Positions 44,238-52,840 of a stretch of 64,000 nucleotides of DNA are shown here, one piece after another (within the stretch, counting starts at the first letter, position 1; the number at the start of each line of letters is the position of its first letter). Location of the stretch: the NCBI GenBank assembly GCA_964636865.1, contig CAZWVJ010000005.1, positions 35,241 to 99,240 on the forward strand, in the 5' to 3' direction. Made by a program: the position numbers and the translations under genes. Below the pieces are notes generated by a model, which did no database searches, was not told where the DNA came from, and saw only the letters and a list, made by a program, of their open reading frames with translations. Source of the DNA: B1SED10-75 sp964636865 (GTDB taxonomy: Bacteria; Bacillota; Dethiobacteria; DTU022; PWGO01).

Positions 44238-45707
44238 TCATATCTCCTTGAAACATAGTTTTCCGGGATTCATCACATTATGGGGATCAAATATTTCTTT
44301 TAAACCCCGGGCGTACTTTACAAATGTTTCACTGTGAGGATATACCAGATCGGCCCACATTCCATATGGCCTCGAATAATATCCGCCCATTTCAAATATT
44401 TTTTTACTAAGTTCATTGTAAAAACCTTCCATGGAGGGGGCTTCATCAGGGCCGGTGTAAAGATCAAATTCACAGTGACATGCCGAACCCTGTAGTACCA
44501 TTTGCAGATACACCCCTATTTGAGAAGGATCGAATCCATTGCTAATCGCTGTTTCCCGGGCAACATTTATAAACTCCGGGGTTTGGGAAAGGGAAGTGAT
44601 AAAAAATATTTCCCGACAATCACCTTTAAGCCGGGTTTTCCAATAAGGCTTTTCCGATGTTTTCCGCAAAACCTTTTTGCGGTAATCTTCTTCTTTTATT
44701 CCGCCTATTTCATCGACTAGCTGGATCCCCAGCTCTTTGGCTTCTTCATGGGCATCAGCAGTCTTATATTCGAACTGCTCCGCAGGAAGTTCTCCATAAC
44801 CACCTATGCTTGTGACCAGTATCCAGCTCGGCAAATTTTTCTGCAGTTCTGCTATTTTAGATGGATCTTTTTCCAGCAGGCAAGCAAAATTAAGGCTATT
44901 CAGTATATATTTTTCATCCATGAGGCGAAGATACATAAACCGGTAAGAAGCTTCTATTAACTTCTCAATATCTTCGGAACCGGCAAAAAAGACTTTTTCA
45001 TGTTCGGGCAAAAGCTCGCACCTTAAAGAAAGCCAGGTACATATAGCATAGCTTCCCTGCGAGCCCTGGGCTATTCGCCTTACATCCATAGAAAGAGGTG
45101 ACAGCGGAAACTTCTGAGCACCCCCTACCTGGCGCTGAGCTTCTAACGTCTTACCCGGGCCTGCCCCTCCCCCGGTTCTCATACAGTAACCGTCTCCCAA
45201 AATCAATTCGGAAGAAGCAATAGGATCGCCAAGATCCCAAGCATATTTAGGAATTGTAAAAGGCTCTCTTTCCATGAAAGCTCCTACAATGGATTTATTG
45301 GAGCGTGGTAACAGCGGGAACATACACCGCATACCCGCCTCTTCAAGATACTTCTCAAGTTGATCAAAAGTAACGCCGGGCTCAACCAGGGCCACCCTGT
45401 TTCGCCTGTTTACCCACATTACTTCATTCATCCTGGACATATCCACAATGACAGCATTGTCAACCGCCGGGATGGTATCACCACGAAAGCGTGGTGGCCC
45501 GGAGCTTACCGGGACCAATTTAAATTGTTTTTCTCCGGCAAGTTTAACTATTTTCATTATTTCATTTGCATTCTTGGGCTGCACCAATAAGCTTGGCTTT
45601 CTAGAGGCAACATAAGAATTATCATGAGCGTATTTATCCAGGATCTCCGGATCATCAATCACATATCTACTGCCGAGCATTTTTTTTAAATCACTCTTTG
45701 CTTTCAT
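44238..45707 (-). CDS. FAD-binding oxidase/dehydrogenase, second paralogue
   Basis: 489 residues; it starts 3 bases after the upstream stop, with GTGGGG as a weak SD. The PCMH-type FAD domain (about 30-215: VQPKNANEIMKIVKLAGEKQ, NRVALVEPGVTFDQLEKYLEEAG) and a C-terminal cap ending FDPHNVMNPGKLC, characteristic of GlcD/VAO enzymes, are seen. It is paralogous to but clearly diverged from the 41368-42945 protein. Two such flavoproteins around one CCG protein may oxidise consecutive or stereoisomeric intermediates, or form a heterodimer. Confidence 0.86.
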   Translation of the reverse strand: MKAKSDLKKMLGSRYVIDDPEILDKYAHDNSYVASRKPSLLVQPKNANEIMKIVKLAGEKQFKLVPVSSGPPRFRGDTIPAVDNAVIVDMSRMNEVMWVNRRNRVALVEPGVTFDQLEKYLEEAGMRCMFPLLPRSNKSIVGAFMEREPFTIPKYAWDLGDPIASSELILGDGYCMRTGGGAGPGKTLEAQRQVGGAQKFPLSPLSMDVRRIAQGSQGSYAICTWLSLRCELLPEHEKVFFAGSEDIEKLIEASYRFMYLRLMDEKYILNSLNFACLLEKDPSKIAELQKNLPSWILVTSIGGYGELPAEQFEYKTADAHEEAKELGIQLVDEIGGIKEEDYRKKVLRKTSEKPYWKTRLKGDCREIFFITSLSQTPEFINVARETAISNGFDPSQIGVYLQMVLQGSACHCEFDLYTGPDEAPSMEGFYNELSKKIFEMGGYYSRPYGMWADLVYPHSETFVKYARGLKEIFDPHNVMNPGKLCFKEI

Positions 45708-45710
45708 AAA

Positions 45711-46301
45711 CTATACCCCACATTCCTTAAGCACCAGGTCACAAAAAGGCTCCATGGAATCGTTTAGTTTATCAAGGACTTCCTTGGTAAGAAGATCAGA
45801 AAGAGGAATGGCTAATTTAAACATTAAAGCCCCACCTTCCCAGTCCTCACCAAGCCAACCGGCAAATTCTTCAATCCTATGAATTTTAATTTTTTTCTTT
45901 TCTGTTAAGGGATCTTGCACATATTCAACGATAGGAAGACCGGAATTTTTGATATCTTTTTCAGAAGCGGAGGAACTCATTAATCCGAAACCTATTACAA
46001 TCTTTTTAAAATCATCTCCCTTTTTAATTAAAAATGCTTTGCCCAATAACTTTGGCACCAGTTCGTAAGCATACATTAAAAACTCTTGAGCAGCTGTAAT
46101 TATACGTTCGTCAACTTCAAAGCGCCCATAATCGCCTTTAATCAGCACACCTTCCGCATCAATTTTTACCTTTCCCAAAACAGTTAGCGCTTTGTCCCTA
46201 ACTTCTTCCGGGGTTATTTCACCTGCTTTAATCTTGGCAGATAATTCTTTCATGCGCAGTTTATACTCATGGGGTATTTTAGGAATATCGCCTGTTGCCA
46301 T
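45711..46301 (-). CDS. Unknown protein, first gene of the FAD-oxidase operon
   Basis: 196 residues from the ATG at 46301, 5 bases after GGAGG; a GTG four codons earlier overlaps this SD. No family is recognised. The N-terminal third is charged and helical (EYKLRMKELSAKIKAGEITPEEV). The centre has hydrophobic strands (GKAFLIKKG, KIVIGFGLMSSS) and a QDPLTEKKKIKIHR turn. The end is acidic with a terminal ECGV. There is no signal peptide or membrane helix. Its stop is 3 bases from the next ATG, so it is probably a subunit or chaperone of the flavoprotein complex. Confidence 0.75.
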   Translation of the reverse strand: MATGDIPKIPHEYKLRMKELSAKIKAGEITPEEVRDKALTVLGKVKIDAEGVLIKGDYGRFEVDERIITAAQEFLMYAYELVPKLLGKAFLIKKGDDFKKIVIGFGLMSSSASEKDIKNSGLPIVEYVQDPLTEKKKIKIHRIEEFAGWLGEDWEGGALMFKLAIPLSDLLTKEVLDKLNDSMEPFCDLVLKECGV

Positions 46302-46379
46302 GTATACCTCCACCTTTTCTTTATGCTACTTAAAATAAAGTGCTTCTGACATAACTATCGAAAAAACAGGTATGAACTG

Positions 46380-46394
46380 TCCTAAGATTTAGGA
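46380..46394. promoter_or_regulatory. Inverted repeat TCCTAA-GAT-TTAGGA, possible operator
   Basis: A perfect 6-3-6 inverted repeat lies 79 bases upstream of the first operon gene, in the promoter region. A nearby ACCTAA/TTTTAG pair (46411-46423) looks like a degenerate copy. It could be the binding site of the adjacent TetR regulator. Sequence seen; role inferred. Confidence 0.35.
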
Positions 46395-46701
46395 ATTTGG
46401 CCTATTGTAAACCTAACCTTTTAGAGAGATTTATTTTGCCCAACTCTTAAAAGCATCAAAATCGATTTATGGTATCTTAAATTCCTATAACTACAGCTTC
46501 TGCATTTATTATTGAATTCCTGCAATAATAAAAAAATTCTCAAATATCAAGAAGCTACTTCATAGCAGTCACCCTGAGTTTGCCCTCATCAATCTTCCTT
46601 TTAATATTTGGCAAAACAAAAATAGAGTTGTAAAAAAACTTGGGGCCTATGACGCGTTTTTTATTGTTTTTAAAGTTTTTAATTGGCAAAGAGGCAAAAA
46701 T

Positions 46702-46742
46702 ATTTTGGGAACAGTTGGGCATAATTAACTGTTCCCCAAAAT
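46702..46742 (-). terminator. Intrinsic terminator after the TetR gene
   Basis: On the minus strand 15-base arms (TTTTGGGGAACAGTT and its complement with one base missing) enclose a 10-base loop and are followed by TATTTTT. It lies 58 bases past the TetR stop and separates it from the FAD-oxidase operon. Confidence 0.75.
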
Positions 46743-46800
46743 TCCGTAGTTTCTAAATTACTACTTAAATCATGAAAGTTTTCTAACTTTAGGATGGAGG

Positions 46801-47433
46801 TTACGCAAGCATAGAATCCGATACATAGGTGCCAAGGACAAAAATACCCGTTAAATTTTTAACCAGGGCATCAATGTCTGTTTCCCTTTCAAAGACAACT
46901 TCCCATAAAAATTTCTCCATGGTTAAAACTTCGGATTTGGCAACAACCCGGGCATCTATATCATGGGTAACATATCCTTCATGACGGGCATTATGCACGT
47001 CACTTTCAACTAAATAAATATAATTATTTTGCATATTATTCCAGTGCTCATAAATATTATTCGAAAGATGCATGGCCTCATGTAAGACCTTCAAGATATT
47101 TCTGTTCTCTACACCCAAATTTAGTACTCCACGATTTCTTTTTTCAATAATATAGTACATCTCTTGCAAATTGTTATATTCAAACTTATACGCATTTAAA
47201 ACCTCATAAAAGTTGTCCATAACCCGCATAATAACGTTGATTAAAAGATCGTCTTTACCCTGGAAATGGCTATAAATTGTGCCATAACCTACATTTGCCC
47301 GTTTGCTTACTTCAGTAACGGTGGTTTTATGGTAACCTTTTTCCAGAAATACTTCCTCAGCAGTGTCCAAAATAAGACGTTGTGTAATTCGGCTTCTTAA
47401 ATAGCGTTTTTTTCTTGGCCTGTTTCGTTCCAA
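46801..47433 (-). CDS. TetR/AcrR family transcriptional regulator
   Basis: 210 residues from a TTG at 47433, 8 bases after AAAGGAGG; the frame extends upstream but without a ribosome site. A basic N-terminus (NRPRKKRYLRSR) is followed by the TetR helix-turn-helix (about 15-65: ILDTAEEVFLEKGYHKTTVTEVSKRANVGYGTIYSHFQGKDDLL) and a ligand-binding helical domain. Placed between the acyl-CoA dehydrogenase genes and the FAD-oxidase operon, it is the likely local regulator, perhaps sensing an acyl-CoA as KstR and FadR-type TetR proteins do. Confidence 0.88.
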   Translation of the reverse strand: MERNRPRKKRYLRSRITQRLILDTAEEVFLEKGYHKTTVTEVSKRANVGYGTIYSHFQGKDDLLINVIMRVMDNFYEVLNAYKFEYNNLQEMYYIIEKRNRGVLNLGVENRNILKVLHEAMHLSNNIYEHWNNMQNNYIYLVESDVHNARHEGYVTHDIDARVVAKSEVLTMEKFLWEVVFERETDIDALVKNLTGIFVLGTYVSDSMLA

Positions 47434-47589
47434 AACAAAAGCCTCCTTTTTTGTCTTTATTTCTATGTGAATGTATTTAAATAAATCATTATAAAACTTA
47501 ACCATAGATAAACCAAAGAGCAAGTAATATTGAATTCTTGTTATGTACTTCTGATTATTATACCATTATCGCCAGAAATTGCAAACATT

Positions 47590-48768
47590 TTAGGAAAGGT
47601 CATCTTCTGCAAACTCAAGGTACTTCAGTTTTCTTAAAGGATGATGGCCCAGAAGGATTTTTAACTGGTGGGCATCGCGAAAGCGTTTTTCCTGTCCGTA
47701 ATCCTGCATATAGCCGTTCCCCCCCAAAATCTGAATGCCATCAGAAGTTACATGACAGGCTGTCTCTTGAACATGAAGGGCTGCTGCCCTGGCCGAATCT
47801 TCCCATCCCGGAATACCTGACTCACTTTCATGAAGCGCCCTGTTTACCAACATCTCGCTTGTACGGCACTGAACGGCAGTTCGGGAAAGCATCATGCGCA
47901 GCTCCGACCAATTAATAATCTCCCGGCCACCTTGAACACGCTGACGCGAGTAATCCAGGGCTTCACGGTATGATCCCTTCATCACACCTAAAGATATAGA
48001 TGCTGCCAGTGCTGCAAACAAAGCTTCAACCGCTTCGTAGTAGGTTTCACCTGCACCGATATTACCCACCGGAACAGCTTCAGCATCACTAATAGCCAGG
48101 TCCACAGCAGGGCAAGAGCGCAAACCAAGGCTTAGCACCGCAGAACCATCTTTAACTTCTTCACCTTCAAGAGGGCAAAGAAAAAAGGAAAAACCTTTTT
48201 CACCTTCAACCTGAGCGGGCAATAGAGCCCAATTTGCCAGGTTGCCCAAGGTTACATAATTAACCTCTCCCCTTAAAAAATACTTTTCACCTTGTTTTTC
48301 AGCCCGCAGGTTTTTAGCCATATTATCCGGAAAATCAAAACAGGGATAGGCAATAAATGAACTTTCTTTTTTCTTTTGCATCGCTGCGGAGTCCTCATCC
48401 TGCATCTTGTTCAACATATCAGCCTGCCCGGCCTGAATTACCAGCATTTGAGCCAGGGAATGGGCAAAAACGGCTCCGGCAAGAGAAGCATCTTCCATAG
48501 AAAGAACTTTCAACACATGGCCCAGGAAAACCAAATTAGTTAATATCTCATCAGGCTCATCCAGCAAAAGAGTAAAGTATCCCAATTCCTCCGCTTTACG
48601 AAAAAGAGTGAGATCCAGCGGCGCATAGGGGTAAGTGTCTCGATCTTCCCTGCCTACTCGAAGCTCGTTCTCAGCAAAATCCCGAGACATGTTTTCCAGC
48701 AGTTTAAGTTCTTCTGCTTTTTCAGGCCCATAAAAATTATCAATTCCATCGGTTCTATCGGCCTTCAT
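47590..48768 (-). CDS. Acyl-CoA dehydrogenase-like protein lacking the usual C-terminal catalytic Glu motif
   Basis: 392 residues; SD AAAGGAGG 6-7 bases before the ATG. The acyl-CoA dehydrogenase fold is recognisable (N-terminal helices; middle beta domain with FLRGEVNYVTLGNLANWALLPA; C-terminal helices with GSYREALDYSRQRVQGG and IQILGGNGYMQDYGQEKRFRDA). Where most members have YEGT with the catalytic Glu, it reads QLKILLGHH. The adjacent paralogue keeps that motif. In steroid side-chain degradation, paired ACADs form alpha2-beta2 enzymes in which only one subunit carries the Glu; the same may hold here. Confidence 0.85.
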   Translation of the reverse strand: MKADRTDGIDNFYGPEKAEELKLLENMSRDFAENELRVGREDRDTYPYAPLDLTLFRKAEELGYFTLLLDEPDEILTNLVFLGHVLKVLSMEDASLAGAVFAHSLAQMLVIQAGQADMLNKMQDEDSAAMQKKKESSFIAYPCFDFPDNMAKNLRAEKQGEKYFLRGEVNYVTLGNLANWALLPAQVEGEKGFSFFLCPLEGEEVKDGSAVLSLGLRSCPAVDLAISDAEAVPVGNIGAGETYYEAVEALFAALAASISLGVMKGSYREALDYSRQRVQGGREIINWSELRMMLSRTAVQCRTSEMLVNRALHESESGIPGWEDSARAAALHVQETACHVTSDGIQILGGNGYMQDYGQEKRFRDAHQLKILLGHHPLRKLKYLEFAEDDLS

Positions 48769-48842
48769 GTTTAAGGCCTCCTTTCCACCATCTTTTAATC
48801 CTCATTTCATTCAATTAATATAGGCAAAACATTCCCTATCTT

Positions 48843-50363
48843 CTATTCTTCAAAAGATTTTACACCGGGCAGGTCGCGCCCGATAAGACAATCAAAAAGA
48901 TTTAACCTGTTAAGCTGGTTGGTTCCTTCATAAATCTGCAGTAGTTTAGAATCTCTCAGGTGCTTTTCCGCCCGCTGGTTGTGCTGCACACCTGCTCTTC
49001 CCATGAGGTCCAGGGCAAGCTGGCAATTCCGCAGACCGAAATCCGAGGCGGCAAACTTTGAAAGCGATGCCAATCCCGAAGTTTGCTGCATTTCCTCTTC
49101 CTTTTGACCATCCAGGCATAATTTGCGGAAAAGCCATGTTATAGACTCTCGATTTAAAACCGGCGGCATTACTATATCAAGCACTTCCCCGGGAGTTAAT
49201 TTAAGAAAATAGTAGAGAGGTTTCCAGTGAAGGACCCTGAACATGCCAAAAAGGGAATTTGCATAATTAGTTTCCACATAAGAAAGCCTGGCCAGGAAAA
49301 CATTTTTGTACATTTCTGCCAAAAGACAGCGCGCCCATTCCTGGTCCACAATTCTTTTCTCGCCCACTTCTGTCTCTACAGCATAACGAAGGGCTTCCTC
49401 GTAGGCCCCCCGAGCAACTCCGGTTGCAAAACCCGCCACTCCGGCGCGGGAAGTGGAAAGCACATAATGTATCACCTGGGCAGTATATTCCTCCACCGAT
49501 TTTTTGGGCCTGCCGAACCAGCCAGGCACCTCTTCAACACTGTCAGCATCAAAACACACGTTTTCTTCGGGCACAAAGCAATCTTCAAATATAAGTTCAC
49601 TTGCCGGGCAAGCCTTCTGCCCCATCTTTTTTTCCGTACGCCCAAAGGAAAAGCCCTTGCTACCCGTCCTGACTGCCGCCATAACCGTAGTCTCATGGGG
49701 ACGGTTAAAATCTTTGTAACCGATTACCATGTGCCAGGTAGAAAGGTGTCCGTTAGATATAAATATCTTGCTGCCGTTTATCAAGCGCCCGCCGTTTACC
49801 CGCTTTATATGGCAGTTTACTCTCGCCTTCTTCAGCAATTCCACCTCTTCTACGTCTGTGCCGGCTCCGGGTTCGGTTATGGCCAGTGAAATAAGGCGGG
49901 GCTCACCTACCTTTTCTCCTTCCACCACATCGCGCATAATCTTATTCATGAGGCGTATATTCCAGGAAGCAGTCAGGGTAGCTATGCCAAGCCAGTGGAC
50001 ACCCACCAAATTGGCCATACCGGTGCATTCAGTGGCCAACTCTTCCAAAACATAAGAAAGAGCGGGAAGGTTATATCCTTTACCCCCAAATAATTTTGGA
50101 ATGAACATGGTGTAAAAACCCCGGCGGTTAGCCTCCTTTACGAATTCCCAGGGGAGGTAATTTGGATCTTGCTGCATCTTTTGGTCCAATTCCAGGGCCC
50201 TCGGCCTGACCACCTTGCGATTAAATTTCCTGGCCTCCTTCAAAACCTGGCGGGTTTCCCGCAGCATCCCTCGGGGCAATTGGTTCAAAGCCTGCATACT
50301 GTTGATCATATCTTCCAGTTCAGGCTTCACCACAAAAGACGGCCTATCACTGTTATGGCTCAT
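48843..50363 (-). CDS. Acyl-CoA dehydrogenase
   Basis: 506 residues, longer than the usual 380-400 because of an inserted region around 330-430 (MFRVLHWKPLYYFLKLTPGEVLD). Seen: FIPKLFGGKGYNLPALSYVLEEL, SLAITEPGAGTDVEEVE, GSKIFISNGHLSTWHMVIG, GVAGFATGVARGAYEEALRYA, and LLQIYEGTNQLNRL with the catalytic Glu. It dehydrogenates an acyl-CoA at the alpha-beta position. GGGGGAA precedes the ATG. It lies 74 bases upstream of the second ACAD gene. Confidence 0.92.
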   Translation of the reverse strand: MSHNSDRPSFVVKPELEDMINSMQALNQLPRGMLRETRQVLKEARKFNRKVVRPRALELDQKMQQDPNYLPWEFVKEANRRGFYTMFIPKLFGGKGYNLPALSYVLEELATECTGMANLVGVHWLGIATLTASWNIRLMNKIMRDVVEGEKVGEPRLISLAITEPGAGTDVEEVELLKKARVNCHIKRVNGGRLINGSKIFISNGHLSTWHMVIGYKDFNRPHETTVMAAVRTGSKGFSFGRTEKKMGQKACPASELIFEDCFVPEENVCFDADSVEEVPGWFGRPKKSVEEYTAQVIHYVLSTSRAGVAGFATGVARGAYEEALRYAVETEVGEKRIVDQEWARCLLAEMYKNVFLARLSYVETNYANSLFGMFRVLHWKPLYYFLKLTPGEVLDIVMPPVLNRESITWLFRKLCLDGQKEEEMQQTSGLASLSKFAASDFGLRNCQLALDLMGRAGVQHNQRAEKHLRDSKLLQIYEGTNQLNRLNLFDCLIGRDLPGVKSFEE

Positions 50364-50438
50364 AAGAATTTCCCCCTCACCTCATCCAAAGTCACCAAAG
50401 TAGCAAAATTACTTAATTATCTATCTACGTTAAGTTAC

Positions 50439-51275
50439 TCAACTCTTTTGGGCAGAAAGTTCCTTCAGGGGCAACCCCATATTATCCTGAAGCATTCTTA
50501 CCAGCAGAGGGACGGAAAGTTTATCAGGGCCATAAAGAATGCACTGTATATCAGGCATATAAATATAAAGAAGGGGCTGAGTAGTAAGCAGGGTATTTCT
50601 TAATTCCCGGGCCACGGGATGAGAGTTTCCCAGTTCTAAGCTCGCATTGCCGGGGCCCGGAGCAATCGTATAATTAATGGCATTAACCTTAAATTCCGCG
50701 CTCTGAAGCTGTTTAAACTGGTAAAGATGGCAAAAATACTTCATTATCCCGCTCCAAGTAGCGTTAATTTTCTTTCCGCTAAGGGAAAGAATATCTTCCC
50801 CTCCTTCCGAAAGATCACAGGTAACCTCCCGGCTGGTATCGGTAAAATTAATGCCCGCCAAAAACTTGGGATAATTGTAGATATCAACCCCTCCCCGTAG
50901 AGCAATTTCCGTGTCTACTGGCAGATGATGAATGTAAGTATAGAAATTTACCCGGGCTAACTGGCGAAGCAAATTATAGCCCGGAATTTCCATCAAGTTA
51001 GGGTCATTTAATAATACTCCTACTGCAAATTCATTATAGGGATCGATATCCGTGTCATAATACTCAAAAGCCGTAAGGTGTATGGCTCCAACTCCCGGAG
51101 AAATTTGCGCCGGTTTGTAACGGGGATCGGGAATCAACTTCTTCAAATCCCACAAAAGCGCGGGAAAAACAGCAGTTATGGCTCTGGCACTGCGATAAAA
51201 CACCGGAAGTTTGGCTTTTCTCCCTGCCATGAAAGCCTCCACCTGTTCAACACCTTCAAAAAAATTGTGATGCAT
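50439..51275 (-). CDS. Acetoacetate decarboxylase family protein
   Basis: 278 residues; GGAGGTGGAG before the ATG. Residues about 65-260 resemble the ADC fold: HLTAFEYYDTD, EFAVGVLLNDP, GVDIYNYPKFLAGINF, and the ending YMPDIQCILYGPDKLSV. The NYPKF lysine lies where ADC-family enzymes keep a conserved GxPKxxA-type Lys. Many ADC-like proteins are not acetoacetate decarboxylases but act on other 2- or 3-oxoacids or by Schiff-base chemistry. It is the first gene of the ACAD group, 75 bases upstream of the first ACAD. Confidence 0.78.
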   Translation of the reverse strand: MHHNFFEGVEQVEAFMAGRKAKLPVFYRSARAITAVFPALLWDLKKLIPDPRYKPAQISPGVGAIHLTAFEYYDTDIDPYNEFAVGVLLNDPNLMEIPGYNLLRQLARVNFYTYIHHLPVDTEIALRGGVDIYNYPKFLAGINFTDTSREVTCDLSEGGEDILSLSGKKINATWSGIMKYFCHLYQFKQLQSAEFKVNAINYTIAPGPGNASLELGNSHPVARELRNTLLTTQPLLYIYMPDIQCILYGPDKLSVPLLVRMLQDNMGLPLKELSAQKS

Positions 51276-51642
51276 AACTCCACCTCCAAAAAGTAAATTT
51301 GAGTCAAAAGAGATTTTTCTGCAGCCATTTGCGCTGCTAAAAATTTATCCCCGAAAAAACACATATACTAACCTTATTAATATTGTTATATTGTTAATTG
51401 TTGATATAAACTTTCTATTAATGTCTATAATTATCCTGCTGTTAAAAAAACAATCATTTAAAAAATGGGAAAATTCAGAAGGCAGCAGGTGCTTTCCGGG
51501 GCAGGCTTCTTGCTGTATCGTTGAGTTAGCCGTTTATGATCCGAAAATAATTTTTGATTCCTTCTAAACCTAATAACTTGCTTAATGATGCAGGGAAATA
51601 TCCTCTGATTTTTGGAAGCAATTTTTGGAGAACAGGAACAGG
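51276..51642. other. Intergenic region between the island and dinB
   Basis: 367 bases, AT-rich except around 51480-51530, which is GC-richer and can form short imperfect stems (GCAGCA/TGCTG). No gene or clear terminator is assigned. The promoter of the ADC-ACAD group should lie at its 5' end on the minus strand but no good boxes are seen. Confidence 0.45.
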
Positions 51643-52785
51643 TTACTTGATAAGCTTGCTGGCGCTGTAAAGTACTCCTTTTCCGTACTTTCCTCGCAGT
51701 TCATCCTTAACACGAGTAATTTTTCTCTCCTTCTCTTGTGGGGAATCCGGGGTAAAGAAGCTCATCTGCTTCCAGCCTTCAAGCCCGGATAGTTTTACTC
51801 CTACCAAACGCCAGGGAGGTTTTCCCCCGTGGCGCCGGAAAAGTTCTTTCACAGATTTAAAAATTTCGTTGTCCAAGTTAGTAGATTCCGCCAAAGTTTT
51901 ATCCCTGGTTATGGTAGTAAAATCGGCAAATCTCACTTTTATGGACACTGTTCTCGCCTGCATCCCTTCAGCCCGCAATCTATACCCCACTTCCTCCGAT
52001 AATTCGGACAAAGTAGATATCACATAATCACGTCCAAAGATATCTTCTGCAAAAGTCCTTTCCTTGGATATAGACTTCGCCTCTTGGGAAACCACCATTT
52101 TCCGATCATCATGGCCGTGGGCATAGTTTTTCAGAAGGTGGGCATTGCTGCCCAGTAACCCGGTAAGCTTTTCTTCCGGGAAGTTCGCCAGTTCCTTAAC
52201 AGTTTTTATCCCGTGTTTGTTCAACTTCTCTTTTGTAGAAGGACCAATACCGGGAAGTTTCTCTACAGGAAGCGGCCACAAAACATTTGGCACTTCTTCC
52301 GGCCAGATAGTCTTTAAGTTGTCAGGCTTGGCCAATTCAGAGGCAATTTTAGCCAGCAGCATATTCACCGAAACTCCTATGCTGATTGGCAATCCTAAAT
52401 CTTTTCGCACCACAGCCCGGATCTTTTTAGCAGTTTCATAGCCGTTTCCACTTTGTAAACCCAGGTAGGCCTCATCTATGGAAACCCGCAGTATGTCGGG
52501 AGTAAATTTGTAAAATACCTTGAGGACTTCTTCCGATACTTCTTTGTACCTGCTCATATTCGGAGGAAGGATAACTGCTGCGGGGCAGAGCTCTACAGCT
52601 TTTTTCATCGGCATAGCCGATCGCACACCATATTTCCTGGCTTCATATGAACAAGTAGAAACCACGCCGCGTCCCTGGGGAGATCCACCAATTATGAGCG
52701 GCTTGTCCCTTAATGAAGGATTATCCAGTTGCTCTACGGAAGCATAAAAAGCATCCAGGTCGCAAAGCAGGATGTCTTGTTTCAA
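51643..52785 (-). CDS. dinB: DNA polymerase IV (Y-family, DinB)
   Basis: 380 residues from a TTG start with AAGGTGG 7 bases upstream. Seen: DLDAFYASVEQLDNPSLRDKPLIIGG (first metal Asp), VVSTCSYEARKYGVRSAMP, the catalytic SIDEAYL (about 103-109), ISIGVSVNMLLAKIASELAKP, the HhH segment LPGIGPSTKEKLNKHGI, and the little-finger domain. It performs error-prone translesion synthesis. Transcribed separately from the catabolic island. Confidence 0.95.
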   Translation of the reverse strand: MKQDILLCDLDAFYASVEQLDNPSLRDKPLIIGGSPQGRGVVSTCSYEARKYGVRSAMPMKKAVELCPAAVILPPNMSRYKEVSEEVLKVFYKFTPDILRVSIDEAYLGLQSGNGYETAKKIRAVVRKDLGLPISIGVSVNMLLAKIASELAKPDNLKTIWPEEVPNVLWPLPVEKLPGIGPSTKEKLNKHGIKTVKELANFPEEKLTGLLGSNAHLLKNYAHGHDDRKMVVSQEAKSISKERTFAEDIFGRDYVISTLSELSEEVGYRLRAEGMQARTVSIKVRFADFTTITRDKTLAESTNLDNEIFKSVKELFRRHGGKPPWRLVGVKLSGLEGWKQMSFFTPDSPQEKERKITRVKDELRGKYGKGVLYSASKLIK

Positions 52786-52840
52786 AGAAAAACCACCTTC
52801 TAACCCTTTACTCTTATTAGTATATTAATAAACATTATTG

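Larger units (their letters stand above)
46302..46800. other. Intergenic region between TetR gene and FAD-oxidase operon
   Basis: About 500 AT-rich bases. It holds the TetR terminator at 46702-46742 and an inverted repeat at 46380-46394. The minus-strand promoter of the downstream operon should lie here; a TTTACA at 46411-46406 has only a poor -10. No coding frame is supported. Confidence 0.55.

Noticed and set aside
46740..46800. Attachment site or mobile-element border near the catabolic island
   Set aside because: No tRNA, integrase, transposase or direct repeats were found at either edge of the island.
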